NCBI RefSeq assembly: GCF_030123325.1
Contig: NZ_CP126106.1
Location: 1,454,001-1,518,000, forward strand
Length of the DNA stretch: 64,000 bases
Origin: Peribacillus simplex
GTDB lineage: Bacteria; Bacillota; Bacilli; Bacillales; DSM-1321
Direction of reading: 5' to 3'
The position numbers and the translations under genes were made by a program. Below, in pieces: positions 18,853 to 27,240 of this stretch (the stretch's first letter is position 1; each line of letters opens with the position of its first letter). A model generated the notes under the pieces. That model was not told the DNA's origin, did not search any database, and saw nothing but the letters and a program-made list of their open reading frames with translations.

Positions 18853-19341
18853 TTATCGAAAAATCAATTGTTTCCTTAATTTATTTAAAGCGGACCTTCT
18901 CCATGATTTGACGGCTGCGGTAGTAACTTGATATACCTCAGCAATTTCAGTGACCGTTTTATTCTCCAAGTACGTCTGTAAAAGCCAGCGTTGCTGATTC
19001 AGTGTCAATCCATCCGTGTAGGTTAAGATATTATCGATGGCAAAGGCCTCATCGTGTATTGAAAGTGGATCTTTAATGTCTAGTATGAAGGAATCAAATG
19101 GTTCGGTGTGGGCTTCATATTTATGGTGGTGCTTTAATTCGTTCAGAATTTTGCCTTTGATTACCGTAAAGGCATAGTTGGAGAACTGACCGTATTCCTC
19201 ATTGAATTTCCCATATGACTCCCATAAAGCAATCAATCCTATTTGAAAATATTCTTCCTTATTTTTATAGATGGAAAGTGAGCGGATGATATGATGGATC
19301 ATCGGCGTGAATTCAGACGTTAGTGCTGAGAAATCTTCCAT
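18853..19341 (-). CDS. small sigma-70 family RNA polymerase sigma factor
   Basis: 162 residues from the ATG at 19341, with AAAGGTGG eight bases upstream. Region 2 is visible (about residues 10-75: KEEYFQIGLIALWESYGKF, then FSNYAFTVIKGKILNELK, the core-binding and -10 recognition helices). Region 4 follows (about 112-160: VTEIAEVYQVTTAAVKSWRR, the -35-binding helix-turn-helix). Region 3 is short or absent, as in ECF-like and ComX/SigO-type factors. No anti-sigma gene is adjacent, so control is not evident. The regulon is unknown. Confidence 0.82.
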   Translation of the reverse strand: MEDFSALTSEFTPMIHHIIRSLSIYKNKEEYFQIGLIALWESYGKFNEEYGQFSNYAFTVIKGKILNELKHHHKYEAHTEPFDSFILDIKDPLSIHDEAFAIDNILTYTDGLTLNQQRWLLQTYLENKTVTEIAEVYQVTTAAVKSWRRSALNKLRKQLIFR

Positions 19342-19533
19342 TAAGCAAGCCACCTTTAGAAAGTGCACTTTCCTGTATTCCCGGGTGCTTCTAACATAAA
19401 TAAATCGTTCGGCTAAAGCCAACTGGCATAACGGGTAAATGAAAGGAATAAAAAGTGGGTTTTAACGGGATTAACGACGAACTTATTAAAAGGAAAAGGA
19501 AGATTCAATTGAACTTAAAAGAGGGGAGGCCCA

Positions 19534-19573
19534 AATGAAAAACACATCCTTAGATTGGATGTGTTTTTCATTT
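19534..19573. terminator. terminator-like perfect hairpin without a gene
   Basis: AAATGAAAAACACATCC pairs perfectly with GGATGTGTTTTTCATTT. It sits in a gene-free gap, about 190 bp upstream of the sigma-factor start and pointing away from it, so it may end an unknown short plus-strand transcript. Confidence 0.55.
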
Positions 19574-19670
19574 AATGTAAATCCATATATCATGGGGAGG
19601 TATTCAGTTTGTCGACAAAAGGGATTTATGAAATCACTTAAACGATTATTTGAGGGTTTGTAAAAGGAAC

Positions 19671-19800
19671 GTTGATTTCCACTCCAAGCACTCGCTTTCC
19701 GCGGGCGGTCCGGGAGCCTCCTCGGCGCTTTTTCGCCTGTGGGGTCTCCCTTGGACGCGCTTTTCTAAGCAGGAGTCTCGTACCATCCGTTCCAATCAAC
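19671..19800. repeat. 130-bp structured repeat with GTTGATT/AATCAAC termini (MITE/REP-like)
   Basis: The segment begins GTTGATTTCC and ends CCAATCAAC, giving inverted 7-bp termini. It is much richer in G+C than its surroundings and folds: GGTCCGGGAG with CTCCCTTGGAC, and an inner GGCG/CGCC hairpin. I recall very similar segments (GGAGCGGAAGGCAC-type arms and the CGCTTTCCGCGGG core) scattered through many Bacillaceae genomes between genes. It encodes nothing plausible; the short open frames that cross it are artefacts. Confidence 0.75.
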
Positions 19801-19906
19801 TGGACTCATCCCAAACCAAGTTTGAGACCAGCTTATCTTCAATGGTTTTTCTGTGATCCTCATTTGATTGAAGAAATTTGCGACACTTTTGCCGAAAAAC
19901 TGGCTA

Positions 19907-19945
19907 GCCGAGACCCTCTAAATGCTTGCTTTGATGAGGCTCGGC
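19907..19945. repeat. second GC-rich hairpin, possible decayed repeat copy
   Basis: GCCGAG/CTCGGC with CCTC/GAGG form a bulged hairpin 107 bp past the structured repeat. The words GAGACCC and GAGGCTCGG resemble the core of that repeat family, so this may be a worn copy. The rest of the 660-bp gap (19342-20084) holds no gene that I can support. Confidence 0.4.
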
Positions 19946-20084
19946 AGACAGGGAGCGGGTTTCTGAAATCAAGCCGGAGCTTTTTTAAATAAAAAAACTG
20001 CAGGCAAACGGATCTCTTTTAAGTTCCCTTAAACGTTCTTAATTGCGATTTCCGAAGCGGGCATACTATTAACCATTGTATTTG

Positions 20085-20903
20085 TTAACTTTGCGATTTT
20101 CGGAATCCAGCATCCTGTGCGTCTTGTTCGGTACAAAACATTTCTTCCGGTTTGGTTATTTCATAATATTGGTCCGAAGGAATGTGATATATTTTGTTGC
20201 CTTTAGAGTTAATATTCCCTTTAATTTGCGGGTTACTGCAAGATGCAGTTGGCATTTCCACTGAAGCTTCCATGGACTTCGAATCATCAAACCCCTTTGA
20301 AGTTGCATAGTTTTCAATTGACCAAATACCGATTTCGTCTTTTTGGGCTTGTTTCTGAATACTCTCCAATTCATCTAGATATTTCGTGTTCGGTGCATAA
20401 ACATAGGCTACCCTGGCCAGTCCTTTTTCAAGCAGGAGTTTATTCACCATTTTACCGTCAACATAAAAATAGGCCAGCAGCCTGCCATATTTATCTCTTT
20501 CACCTATGCCGGTTTCTACTTCCACTTCAGAACCCGCTGGCATTAGTTCCTTGGTGAATTTGCTTGCTTCAGGTCCAAAAGGCTGAACGGGCTTGGATGG
20601 GTGCACGGTTTCTGGAGTATCTACCAAAAGGAGCCTGACCGTTTCTTCATTTCCATTAGCCATTTTGATTTTTACTGTATCTCCGTCAACAACTTTAATG
20701 ATCTCGGCTGTGAATGTCTTGCCTTTTTCTTCATTTGAAGAACCCGCACTGGATCGGATGCCTTCGTTGGAAATTGACTCTTCCTGTTTGGATTGATTAA
20801 TTAGGTTATCTGATGCAGCTTGGCAGCCAGACAACGTGATCAGGCAAAGTGCAGTCAGGAGAAAAACATTCAGATAAGATTGTATTAAGGAATTTCCGCT
20901 CAT
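20085..20903 (-). CDS. secreted thermonuclease family lipoprotein (YncB-like)
   Basis: 272 residues from the ATG at 20903, with GGAGGG seven bases upstream. A lipobox LSGC follows the signal peptide. The staphylococcal-nuclease OB-fold begins at VVDGDTVKIKM, with catalytic-type residues in VRLLLVDTPE and GRLLAYFYVDG. A C-terminal module of about 45 residues (CSNPQIKGNINSKGNKIYH, then YEITKPEEMFCT) looks like the 'sunset' domain often fused to secreted nucleases. The enzyme probably degrades extracellular DNA or RNA with calcium while anchored to the membrane. Monocistronic. Confidence 0.88.
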   Translation of the reverse strand: MSGNSLIQSYLNVFLLTALCLITLSGCQAASDNLINQSKQEESISNEGIRSSAGSSNEEKGKTFTAEIIKVVDGDTVKIKMANGNEETVRLLLVDTPETVHPSKPVQPFGPEASKFTKELMPAGSEVEVETGIGERDKYGRLLAYFYVDGKMVNKLLLEKGLARVAYVYAPNTKYLDELESIQKQAQKDEIGIWSIENYATSKGFDDSKSMEASVEMPTASCSNPQIKGNINSKGNKIYHIPSDQYYEITKPEEMFCTEQDAQDAGFRKSQS

Positions 20904-21088
20904 GATAAGTCCCTCCATTTATTTAGGTGTTTTCCACGTCCGTCATGGATATATTCGGCAGGAATAATACTAACCTATAAAAAAGGGAAAGAAAATGAAA
21001 ATCATTGAAATTTTTTCATGCATCGCTACCTCATATCGTGATAGTTTCTTATAATGATATGGTGGAGCAAGGGAGGCAGGCGTGTAAA

Positions 21089-21721
21089 ATGATATTTAGG
21101 CTTGAAAATATTAGGTATAAAGGGATTTTGAAAATTGATGATTTGAGAATATCCGCTTGTATGGTTACTTGCTTGACCGGGGAAAGCGGTGCAGGGAAAA
21201 CCTCACTGCTCCGATTATTGAACAGGATGGATGACCCGGATAGCGGTTCGATCTATTATCAGGATCAGTTGCTGGATGAATTCAACCCGATAGAGCTCCG
21301 GCGTAAAGTCACAATGCTTTCTCAGTCACCGTTCACTTTACCGGGTACGATTGAAGAAAACCTACAGCTTGGCCTGGAATTGACAGAACGGAAAAAAAAG
21401 GATAAAGCCGAATTGGTTAAAGCACTTGAAACCGTCCAGTTGCAGAAGCCTTTAGACGAAGGGGCGGAGAATCTTTCGGGCGGGGAGAAACAGAGGCTGG
21501 CACTGGCGAGGTTACTTTTATTGAAACCTGAGGTGTATTTACTGGATGAGCCGACTTCAGCTCTTGATGAAGAAGCCGAACTGACGGTCATGAGCCGTTT
21601 TTTAGAAGAAGTGAAGCGGGAAAAAGGAACAGTCATCATGATAACCCATTCAAAACAGCTTGCGGAAATATGTGCTGAAAAGAGGATCGTTCTGAAAAAG
21701 GCGAAGGAGGGTGACTATTAA
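21089..21721 (+). CDS. fetA: ABC transporter ATP-binding protein, FetA/YbbL-like
   Basis: 210 residues from the ATG at 21089; GGGAGG lies 12 bases upstream, a slightly long spacing, and upstream in-frame codons have no better site. Walker A is TGESGAGKTS, the signature is LSGGEKQRLALAR and Walker B is VYLLDEPTSALDE, followed by the switch histidine in MITHSKQ. The short size without extra domains and the downstream FetB-type permease fit the FetAB exporter, which in Escherichia coli lowers iron and oxidative stress. The stop overlaps the next start (TAATG). Confidence 0.82.
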   Translation: MIFRLENIRYKGILKIDDLRISACMVTCLTGESGAGKTSLLRLLNRMDDPDSGSIYYQDQLLDEFNPIELRRKVTMLSQSPFTLPGTIEENLQLGLELTERKKKDKAELVKALETVQLQKPLDEGAENLSGGEKQRLALARLLLLKPEVYLLDEPTSALDEEAELTVMSRFLEEVKREKGTVIMITHSKQLAEICAEKRIVLKKAKEGDY

Positions 21722-22506
21722 TGGAAGCGAATGGGATAATAGATATTGAGTTCTGGCGTCTCTGTGCAGCCTACGTCTTTGTAGTAATTCTGCTCATAAT
21801 CGTGAAATGGCGGGGGATTTCACGGGAAAAGCAAATCATGCTCGCTACGGTACGGATGACTGTGCAGCTCATTCTCGCCGGATATGTTCTGACATATATC
21901 TTTGAAAATCCCCACCCTTTACTTTCTTTAGGATTTTTATGTGCGATGGCCCTGTTTTCCATCCATAATATTTTTAAGCAAGTGCCTTATACAATTAATA
22001 AGAAAATCAAAAGGATGGTTATCCTAAGTATGTTGTCAGGACCCATGGCGGCCTTGTTTTATTTTAATGTGGTTGTCATCCATTTCACGCCGTGGTATGA
22101 GCCGAGGTATTTCATTCCAATTGCAGGGATGATCGTTGGGAATGCCATGACTGGAGTGACATTGGCGCTTAAAAACCTTCATGATGGGATTAGCAGTAAT
22201 CGTGAAAAGGTGGAAGCGATGTTGATGCTTGGAGCGACTCCAGCGAGGGCTGTGAAGAAATATGTGGATGCTGCATTCGACTCCGCAGTGCTCCCGACTT
22301 TGAACAATATGCTCGGGATGGGGATTATCTTCCTTCCAGGAATGATGACAGGGCAAATCCTGTCGGGGATAAGCCCGCTCATCGCTATTGAATACCAGAT
22401 TGCGATAATAATCGGGATTCTCGGAAGTGTTTCATTAACGGTGGTCCTTTTCATTATGCTGAGTTTCAGGGCATTTTTTACCAAAAATGCACAGTTATCC
22501 ATTTAA
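21721..22506 (+). CDS. fetB: ABC transporter permease, FetB/YbbM-like
   Basis: 261 residues starting at the ATG that shares a base with the fetA stop; AAGGAGGGTGA at the end of fetA is its ribosome binding site. Seven or so membrane segments. The conserved central part PIAGMIVGNAMTGVTLALKN and the coupling-helix stretch EAMLMLGATPARAVKKYV are typical of the FetB (UPF0014) family. With FetA it would form an exporter, probably for iron or a related metal; the substrate in Bacillus is not proven. Confidence 0.85.
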   Translation: MEANGIIDIEFWRLCAAYVFVVILLIIVKWRGISREKQIMLATVRMTVQLILAGYVLTYIFENPHPLLSLGFLCAMALFSIHNIFKQVPYTINKKIKRMVILSMLSGPMAALFYFNVVVIHFTPWYEPRYFIPIAGMIVGNAMTGVTLALKNLHDGISSNREKVEAMLMLGATPARAVKKYVDAAFDSAVLPTLNNMLGMGIIFLPGMMTGQILSGISPLIAIEYQIAIIIGILGSVSLTVVLFIMLSFRAFFTKNAQLSI

Positions 22507-22719
22507 TCATTGAAGAATCTGAAAAGTAATAGTTGCAGTTCCATCCATATTTTTGTACTATTTTGTAGGTACCAATAGTTTTGGTTTGTTTGTTGGGAAT
22601 GATAATGCTATCCTGATAAGGAAAAGGGCATTTCTTTTTTCATTTCTTTTCTGAGTGGATGGAGAACCCCCCTTACATAACCTATTTTTGTTAATTTATC
22701 TTAAAGGAGATTGATTTAT

Positions 22720-22986
22720 ATGGTAGAAAAAACATTTACAGTAACTGCAGAAACAGGAATTCACGCTCGTCCGGCTACATTGCTTGTACAAGCTGCAGGA
22801 AAATTTGATTCAGAAATAAACCTTTCTTATAAAGAAAAAAAAGTGAACCTTAAGTCCATTATGGGTGTAATGTCACTGGGTATTGGCCAAGGTGCGGAAA
22901 TTACGATTTCTGCTGAAGGAAGCGATGAAAATGATGCACTAAATACACTTGCTGAAACGTTGAACAGAGAAGGATTAGCAGAATAA
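22720..22986 (+). CDS. ptsH: phosphocarrier protein HPr
   Basis: 88 residues, the exact HPr length, from the ATG at 22720 with AAAGGAG ten bases upstream. His15 lies in ETGIHARPAT and is the residue phosphorylated by enzyme I. Ser46 in LKSIMGV is the target of HPr kinase; HPr(Ser-P) is the co-repressor of CcpA in Firmicutes. The gene overlaps ptsI by one base. No ptsG gene lies upstream within the window, unlike in B. subtilis, where ptsG precedes ptsH. Confidence 0.97.
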   Translation: MVEKTFTVTAETGIHARPATLLVQAAGKFDSEINLSYKEKKVNLKSIMGVMSLGIGQGAEITISAEGSDENDALNTLAETLNREGLAE

Positions 22987-24704
22987 TGTCCACTTTGATT
23001 AGTGGAATAGCAGCTTCAAACGGAATAGCCATCGCTAAAGCCTATCGACTGACAGAGCCAGATTTATCGATTGAAAAAAGAAGCATAGAAGATGTCGGGG
23101 CGGAAATATCCCGTTTTAAGGAAGCTATTCAAAAGTCAACAAATGAATTGGAGATAATCAGGGATAAAGCCGAAAAGGATTTAGGGGCCGATAAAGCCGC
23201 TATCTTTGACGCACACCTTCTTGTTTTGGCTGATCCGGAACTTATAACTCCCATTCAGGATAAAATTCAATCAGAAAGCGTCAACGCTGAGTTTTCCTTA
23301 AATGAAACCGCAAGCATGTTCATTACGATGTTTGAACAAATGGATAATGAATACATGAAGGAACGGGCAGCGGATATCCGTGACGTGACGAAACGGGTGC
23401 TGTCGCATCTTTTAGGTGTTCATATTCCAAATCCAAGCATGATTGCTGAAGAAGTGATCATCATTGCGGAGGATTTGACTCCATCCGATACAGCACAGTT
23501 GAATCCGGCATACGTCAAAGGATTTACGACCGATATCGGTGGACGGACATCCCATTCAGCCATAATGGCACGTTCATTGGAAATTCCAGCAGTCGTTGGA
23601 GCAAAATCAGTGACCTCATCCATTGAAAATGGTGACTTGGTCATTATTGACGGGCTAAAAGGTGAAGTGCACATAAATCCTACTCCTGAACTCGTGAAAC
23701 GCTACGAAGAGGAGCAGGAAGCCTATGCCATGCAAAAGGCTGAGTGGGCTAAACTGGTTCATGAACAAACTGTTACAAATGATGGCCATCATGTGGAATT
23801 GGCTGCAAATATTGGTACTCCAAAAGATCTGGATGGCGTTCATCAAAATGGCGGAGAAGGCATCGGGTTATATCGTACGGAATTTCTTTATATGGGCAGA
23901 AATGACTTTCCAAGTGAAGAAGAGCAGTTCGAGGCATACAAAGCGGTGCTGGAAGGTATGTCAGGTAAGCCTGTAGTCGTCAGAACGCTTGACATTGGCG
24001 GAGATAAGGAGTTGCCTTATTTAGAGCTTCCTAAGGAAATGAATCCTTTTCTTGGATACCGTGCGATTCGCCTTTGCTTAAATGAGCAGGGGATTTTCCG
24101 GACTCAGCTCCGTGCCCTGCTTCGCGCAAGCATTTATGGGGATTTGAAAATCATGTTCCCGATGATTGCCACACTAGCTGAATTCCGCGAGGCTAAAGCC
24201 GTCTTGGCTGAAGTTAGGCAGGAATTGCTTGATAATGGCATTCAAGTTGCCGAAAAAATTGAAGTCGGAATTATGGTTGAAATCCCTTCAACTGCAGTGA
24301 TGGCTGATATATTTGCTAAGGAAGTCGATTTCTTCAGCATAGGCACTAACGACTTGATTCAGTATACGATGGCCGCTGACCGAATGAATGAGAGAGTATC
24401 TTATTTATATCAACCGTATAACCCAGCGATTTTACGCCTGGTTAAAATGGTCATAGATGCCGCTCATAAAGAAGGGAAATGGGCCGGGATGTGTGGGGAA
24501 ATGGCTGGAGATGAAATTGCCATACCGATTTTGATCGGATTGGGTCTTGATGAATTCTCAATGAGTGCCACCTCGATTTTAAAAGCACGTTCTTTAATTA
24601 GCCAACTTTCGCTTGAAGAGATGAAAAAACTATCTCAGGAAGTTTTAGGGTTGGATACGAATGATAATGTGAAAGAAGCGGTAATTAACGCTTTGAAGAA
24701 ATAG
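22986..24704 (+). CDS. ptsI: phosphoenolpyruvate-protein phosphotransferase, enzyme I
   Basis: 572 residues. The N-terminal HPr-binding helical domain is followed by the phosphohistidine domain with GGRTSHSAIMARSLEIPAVVG-type sequence (His190) and the PEP-utilising TIM barrel with MVEIPSTAVMAD, SIGTNDLIQYTMA and MCGEMAGD. It transfers phosphate from PEP to HPr to drive sugar uptake. The start codon overlaps the ptsH stop, so the two are translationally coupled. Confidence 0.97.
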   Translation: MSTLISGIAASNGIAIAKAYRLTEPDLSIEKRSIEDVGAEISRFKEAIQKSTNELEIIRDKAEKDLGADKAAIFDAHLLVLADPELITPIQDKIQSESVNAEFSLNETASMFITMFEQMDNEYMKERAADIRDVTKRVLSHLLGVHIPNPSMIAEEVIIIAEDLTPSDTAQLNPAYVKGFTTDIGGRTSHSAIMARSLEIPAVVGAKSVTSSIENGDLVIIDGLKGEVHINPTPELVKRYEEEQEAYAMQKAEWAKLVHEQTVTNDGHHVELAANIGTPKDLDGVHQNGGEGIGLYRTEFLYMGRNDFPSEEEQFEAYKAVLEGMSGKPVVVRTLDIGGDKELPYLELPKEMNPFLGYRAIRLCLNEQGIFRTQLRALLRASIYGDLKIMFPMIATLAEFREAKAVLAEVRQELLDNGIQVAEKIEVGIMVEIPSTAVMADIFAKEVDFFSIGTNDLIQYTMAADRMNERVSYLYQPYNPAILRLVKMVIDAAHKEGKWAGMCGEMAGDEIAIPILIGLGLDEFSMSATSILKARSLISQLSLEEMKKLSQEVLGLDTNDNVKEAVINALKK

Positions 24705-24721
24705 AAAAAATGAGAAAAAAT

Positions 24722-24760
24722 GGCACCCCATCCACAGAATCCCCGGATGGGGTGCTTTCA
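24722..24760 (+). terminator. intrinsic terminator of ptsHI
   Basis: GGCACCCCATCC pairs with GGATGGGGTGC just after ptsI; a short T-rich tail follows. Confidence 0.8.
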
Positions 24761-24773
24761 TGTAATTTTTGCT

Positions 24774-24915
24774 TGGACATTCAAGAAAAAATGTTTATTG
24801 CACCAAAATGGGGGTAAATAAAAAGCAAGCACAGTTGTTTAGCTCTATTAGGGCAGTTGACATTCTCATTTCCCCCTTTGACGCCGGTTGGGTTATCCAA
24901 CCGGCAATTTTTTTT
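24774..24915 (+). ncRNA. candidate small RNA ending at an orphan terminator
   Basis: Between the ptsHI terminator and the next gene lies a second, stronger terminator: GCCGGTTGG and CCAACCGGC around GTTATC-type loop sequence, followed by eight T residues (24883-24915). No open frame precedes it, so it probably ends a short RNA. A weak TTGGAC lies at 24774, but no clear -10 was found; the 5' end is therefore a guess. I could not match it to a named RNA family. Confidence 0.4.
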
Positions 24916-25026
24916 GTGACCGCTGGATATAAAAAATCACAAGAATGATTATTCAGATTTTTCACTTTTCGAATATGGCGATATAATGGAATTATAGATT
25001 AGAGAATATGGAGGTCATGATAAAAT

Positions 25027-25812
25027 ATGGAATTACATTTGGAAAAGAAAAATGCATTGATCTTAGCCTCAAGTCAAGGTTTGGGGAAGGCCATGGCAGC
25101 TGAATTGGTTAAAGAAGGCGCAAATGTCATGCTAGCCAGCCGTGATGGAGAAAAACTTGCCGCCGTGCAAAGGGAAATATCACAGCTTGGGGCGGGTAAA
25201 GTTGCTTTTATGGTAACGGATATAACAAAAGCTGAAGATATTAAAAGCTTGGTTAGGCAAACTGCTGAAGAGTTCGGAGGTATCGATATTCTTATTAATA
25301 ACGCCGGAGGTCCTCCAGGGGGTTCATTTACAGATTTCAATGACGAAGAATGGCAACAATCTTTCGAACTTAATTTACTAAGCTTCATAAGGACGATCCG
25401 CGAGAGCTTGCCACATTTAAAAAAACAGGGCGGGAAAATCGTTAATATCGCTTCTTCATCCATTAAGGAACCGATTCCGGGATTGATCCTATCGAATACA
25501 TTCCGGACTGCAATCGTTGGATTGTCAAAGACGTTAGCTTCAGAATTAGCACCAGACCGGATATTGATCAATACAGTTGGACCAGGAAGAATCGCTACGG
25601 ACCGTGTTCAGCACCTTGATAAATTAAATGCAGAGAAACAAGGCGTCACTACTGAGGAGATGACTGAACAATCCATTAACAAAATCCCTCTTGGCCGTTA
25701 TGGGGAACCCGAGGAATTTGCAAAGTTCGTTACTTTCCTTGTTTCAGGTGCCAATACATATTTAACGGGGCAGTCCTACTTAGTTGACGGAGGAATGATA
25801 AAGTCCATTTAA
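25027..25812 (+). CDS. SDR-like oxidoreductase with altered active site (BKR-like)
   Basis: 261 residues with an SDR fold: NNAGGPPGG near residue 91 and the C-terminal TGQSYLVDGGM. Two hallmark motifs are changed. The usual TGxxxGxG cofactor loop reads ASSQGLG (about 14-20), and aligning the active-site helix shows YxxxK replaced by Ser156-NTF-Arg160. A subgroup of beta-ketoacyl-reductase-like SDRs is known to lack the standard tetrad, so this is probably a family trait rather than damage. Catalytic activity is uncertain. GGAGG lies 12 bases upstream of the ATG. The next gene follows after about 40 bp. Confidence 0.85.
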   Translation: MELHLEKKNALILASSQGLGKAMAAELVKEGANVMLASRDGEKLAAVQREISQLGAGKVAFMVTDITKAEDIKSLVRQTAEEFGGIDILINNAGGPPGGSFTDFNDEEWQQSFELNLLSFIRTIRESLPHLKKQGGKIVNIASSSIKEPIPGLILSNTFRTAIVGLSKTLASELAPDRILINTVGPGRIATDRVQHLDKLNAEKQGVTTEEMTEQSINKIPLGRYGEPEEFAKFVTFLVSGANTYLTGQSYLVDGGMIKSI

Positions 25813-25851
25813 GGATTTTTGAAACAAAATGATTGGGAGGAATCTGAAGTG

Positions 25852-26721
25852 ATGCAATCGAACAAAGTGATCGGCTTCATAGGTTTAGGAGTTATGGGAA
25901 AAAGTATGGCCGCAAATCTCCTTAAGGCGGGATATGAGGTATTTGTTTATACAAGGACGAAAGATAAGGCAAGTGAACTGCTCTCACAGGGCGCGAAGTG
26001 GGCATCTTCACCAAAGGAAATTGCTCAGAAAGCTAATGTGATCATTTCCATGGTAGGATACCCTAGTGATGTGGAAGAAATCTATCTTGGGGAAAATGGG
26101 CTTATCGAGAACGGGAAACAAGGTACCCATTTAATCGATATGACGACCTCCACTCCGACTTTGGCAGTGAAAATAGCGGAGGAAGCCAAGAAAAGAGGCA
26201 TGGAATCATTGGATGCACCGGTTTCCGGAGGAGATATCGGTGCCCGTGATGCAAAGCTTACGATCATGGTCGGCGGGTCTAGTGAGGCATTTGAAGCGGT
26301 CAGGCCCATTTTTGATATCATTGGCAGCAATGTTGTCCATCAAGGCCCGGCTGGTTCGGGACAGCATACGAAAATGTGCAATCAAATCGCCATTGCATCT
26401 AATATGATCGGAGTGACTGAAGCGATTTCCTATGCCCAAAAGGCGGGGTTGGATCCGGAACGGGTATTAAGAAGCATATCATCGGGTTCTGCCGGAAGCT
26501 GGTCACTGTCCAATCTTGTGCCGCGGATGGTTGAAGGGGATTTTGAACCTGGTTTTTATATCAAGCATTTTATCAAGGATATGAAGATTGCACTTAATGA
26601 AGCGGAAAGAATGGGAATGGACGCTCCTGGATTAAGCCTAAGCAAATCCCTATATGAGGGGCTGGCAGAAGCTGGCGAGGAAAATAGCGGTACACAGGCG
26701 TTATATAAACATTATAATTAA
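25852..26721 (+). CDS. ykwC: beta-hydroxyacid dehydrogenase, YkwC-like
   Basis: About 290 residues; either the GTG at 25849 or the ATG at 25852 follows GGGAGG at suitable distance. The N-terminal NAD(P) site GFIGLGVMGKSMA, the substrate motif DAPVSGGDIGARD and the catalytic lysine region GSGQHTKMCNQ are diagnostic of the 3-hydroxyisobutyrate/6-phosphogluconate-like dehydrogenases. The overall wording matches B. subtilis YkwC, which also lies between ptsHI and patA. Substrate uncertain; small beta-hydroxyacids are the family norm. Confidence 0.88.
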   Translation: MQSNKVIGFIGLGVMGKSMAANLLKAGYEVFVYTRTKDKASELLSQGAKWASSPKEIAQKANVIISMVGYPSDVEEIYLGENGLIENGKQGTHLIDMTTSTPTLAVKIAEEAKKRGMESLDAPVSGGDIGARDAKLTIMVGGSSEAFEAVRPIFDIIGSNVVHQGPAGSGQHTKMCNQIAIASNMIGVTEAISYAQKAGLDPERVLRSISSGSAGSWSLSNLVPRMVEGDFEPGFYIKHFIKDMKIALNEAERMGMDAPGLSLSKSLYEGLAEAGEENSGTQALYKHYN

Positions 26722-26786
26722 GTGCTAGCATTTCTTTACCATGAATAAGCTGATAGCGACAGCCTTTACAAAAAGGAGTGAAAGCT

Positions 26787-27152
26787 ATGGGCGAATTCGA
26801 TGATATCGATATGAAGTTTCAGGAATTAGAAGATGGGCGATATATTGTAAGGATTGAAGGCTTTAAACGAGAAAAAACCATTCATCAAACAAAGCCCATT
26901 CGTTGGGATCTGAAATTAATGAATGAAAGTCCGCTAATCTTGCCGGTGAAATTCAGTCATATCGAAACGAATGCCGGTTTTCAGATCCTGATGCGCGAAT
27001 TGAAGAGTTTAGGTTTTTCAAAGCCTCGCTCCGCAAAGGAATTTGAAGAAGTAATGGCTGATTTGCTTGGGTCCATCGTTGAAGTGAGCCTTACCACGAC
27101 AAATAAGGAAGAAGGATATCGGGAAATTCGTTTTTTACGGAGATTGTATTAG
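26787..27152 (+). CDS. conserved hypothetical protein, DUF669-like (tentative)
   Basis: 121 residues from the ATG at 26787, eight bases after GGAG. A soluble, mostly beta protein: EDGRYIVRIEGFKREK leads a strand-rich half and a helical segment (GFQILMRELKSLGFS) precedes a final strand pair. The pattern resembles phage and plasmid DUF669-type OB-fold proteins, but this is a weak impression. It occupies the slot where B. subtilis carries ykwD, pbpH and kinA between ykwC and patA. Confidence 0.6.
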   Translation: MGEFDDIDMKFQELEDGRYIVRIEGFKREKTIHQTKPIRWDLKLMNESPLILPVKFSHIETNAGFQILMRELKSLGFSKPRSAKEFEEVMADLLGSIVEVSLTTTNKEEGYREIRFLRRLY

Positions 27153-27204
27153 TTGACTGGCTTGGTGAAAAACCTCCGGTAGCCTGACATCTTTGAAAAA
27201 TAGG

Positions 27205-27238
27205 AAAGTGGCCTTCAATTGAAGGCCACTTTTTTTTC
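27205..27238. terminator. bidirectional intrinsic terminator
   Basis: AAAGTGGCCTTCAATTGAAG continues into GCCACTTT, forming a 12-bp stem with T runs on both strands; it serves the hypothetical gene and the convergent patA. Confidence 0.9.
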
Positions 27239-27240
27239 GG

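Noticed and set aside
19650..19992. Two overlapping open frames of 68 and 106 codons
   Set aside because: They run through the structured repeat; such frames recur wherever the repeat occurs and have no ribosome binding site.
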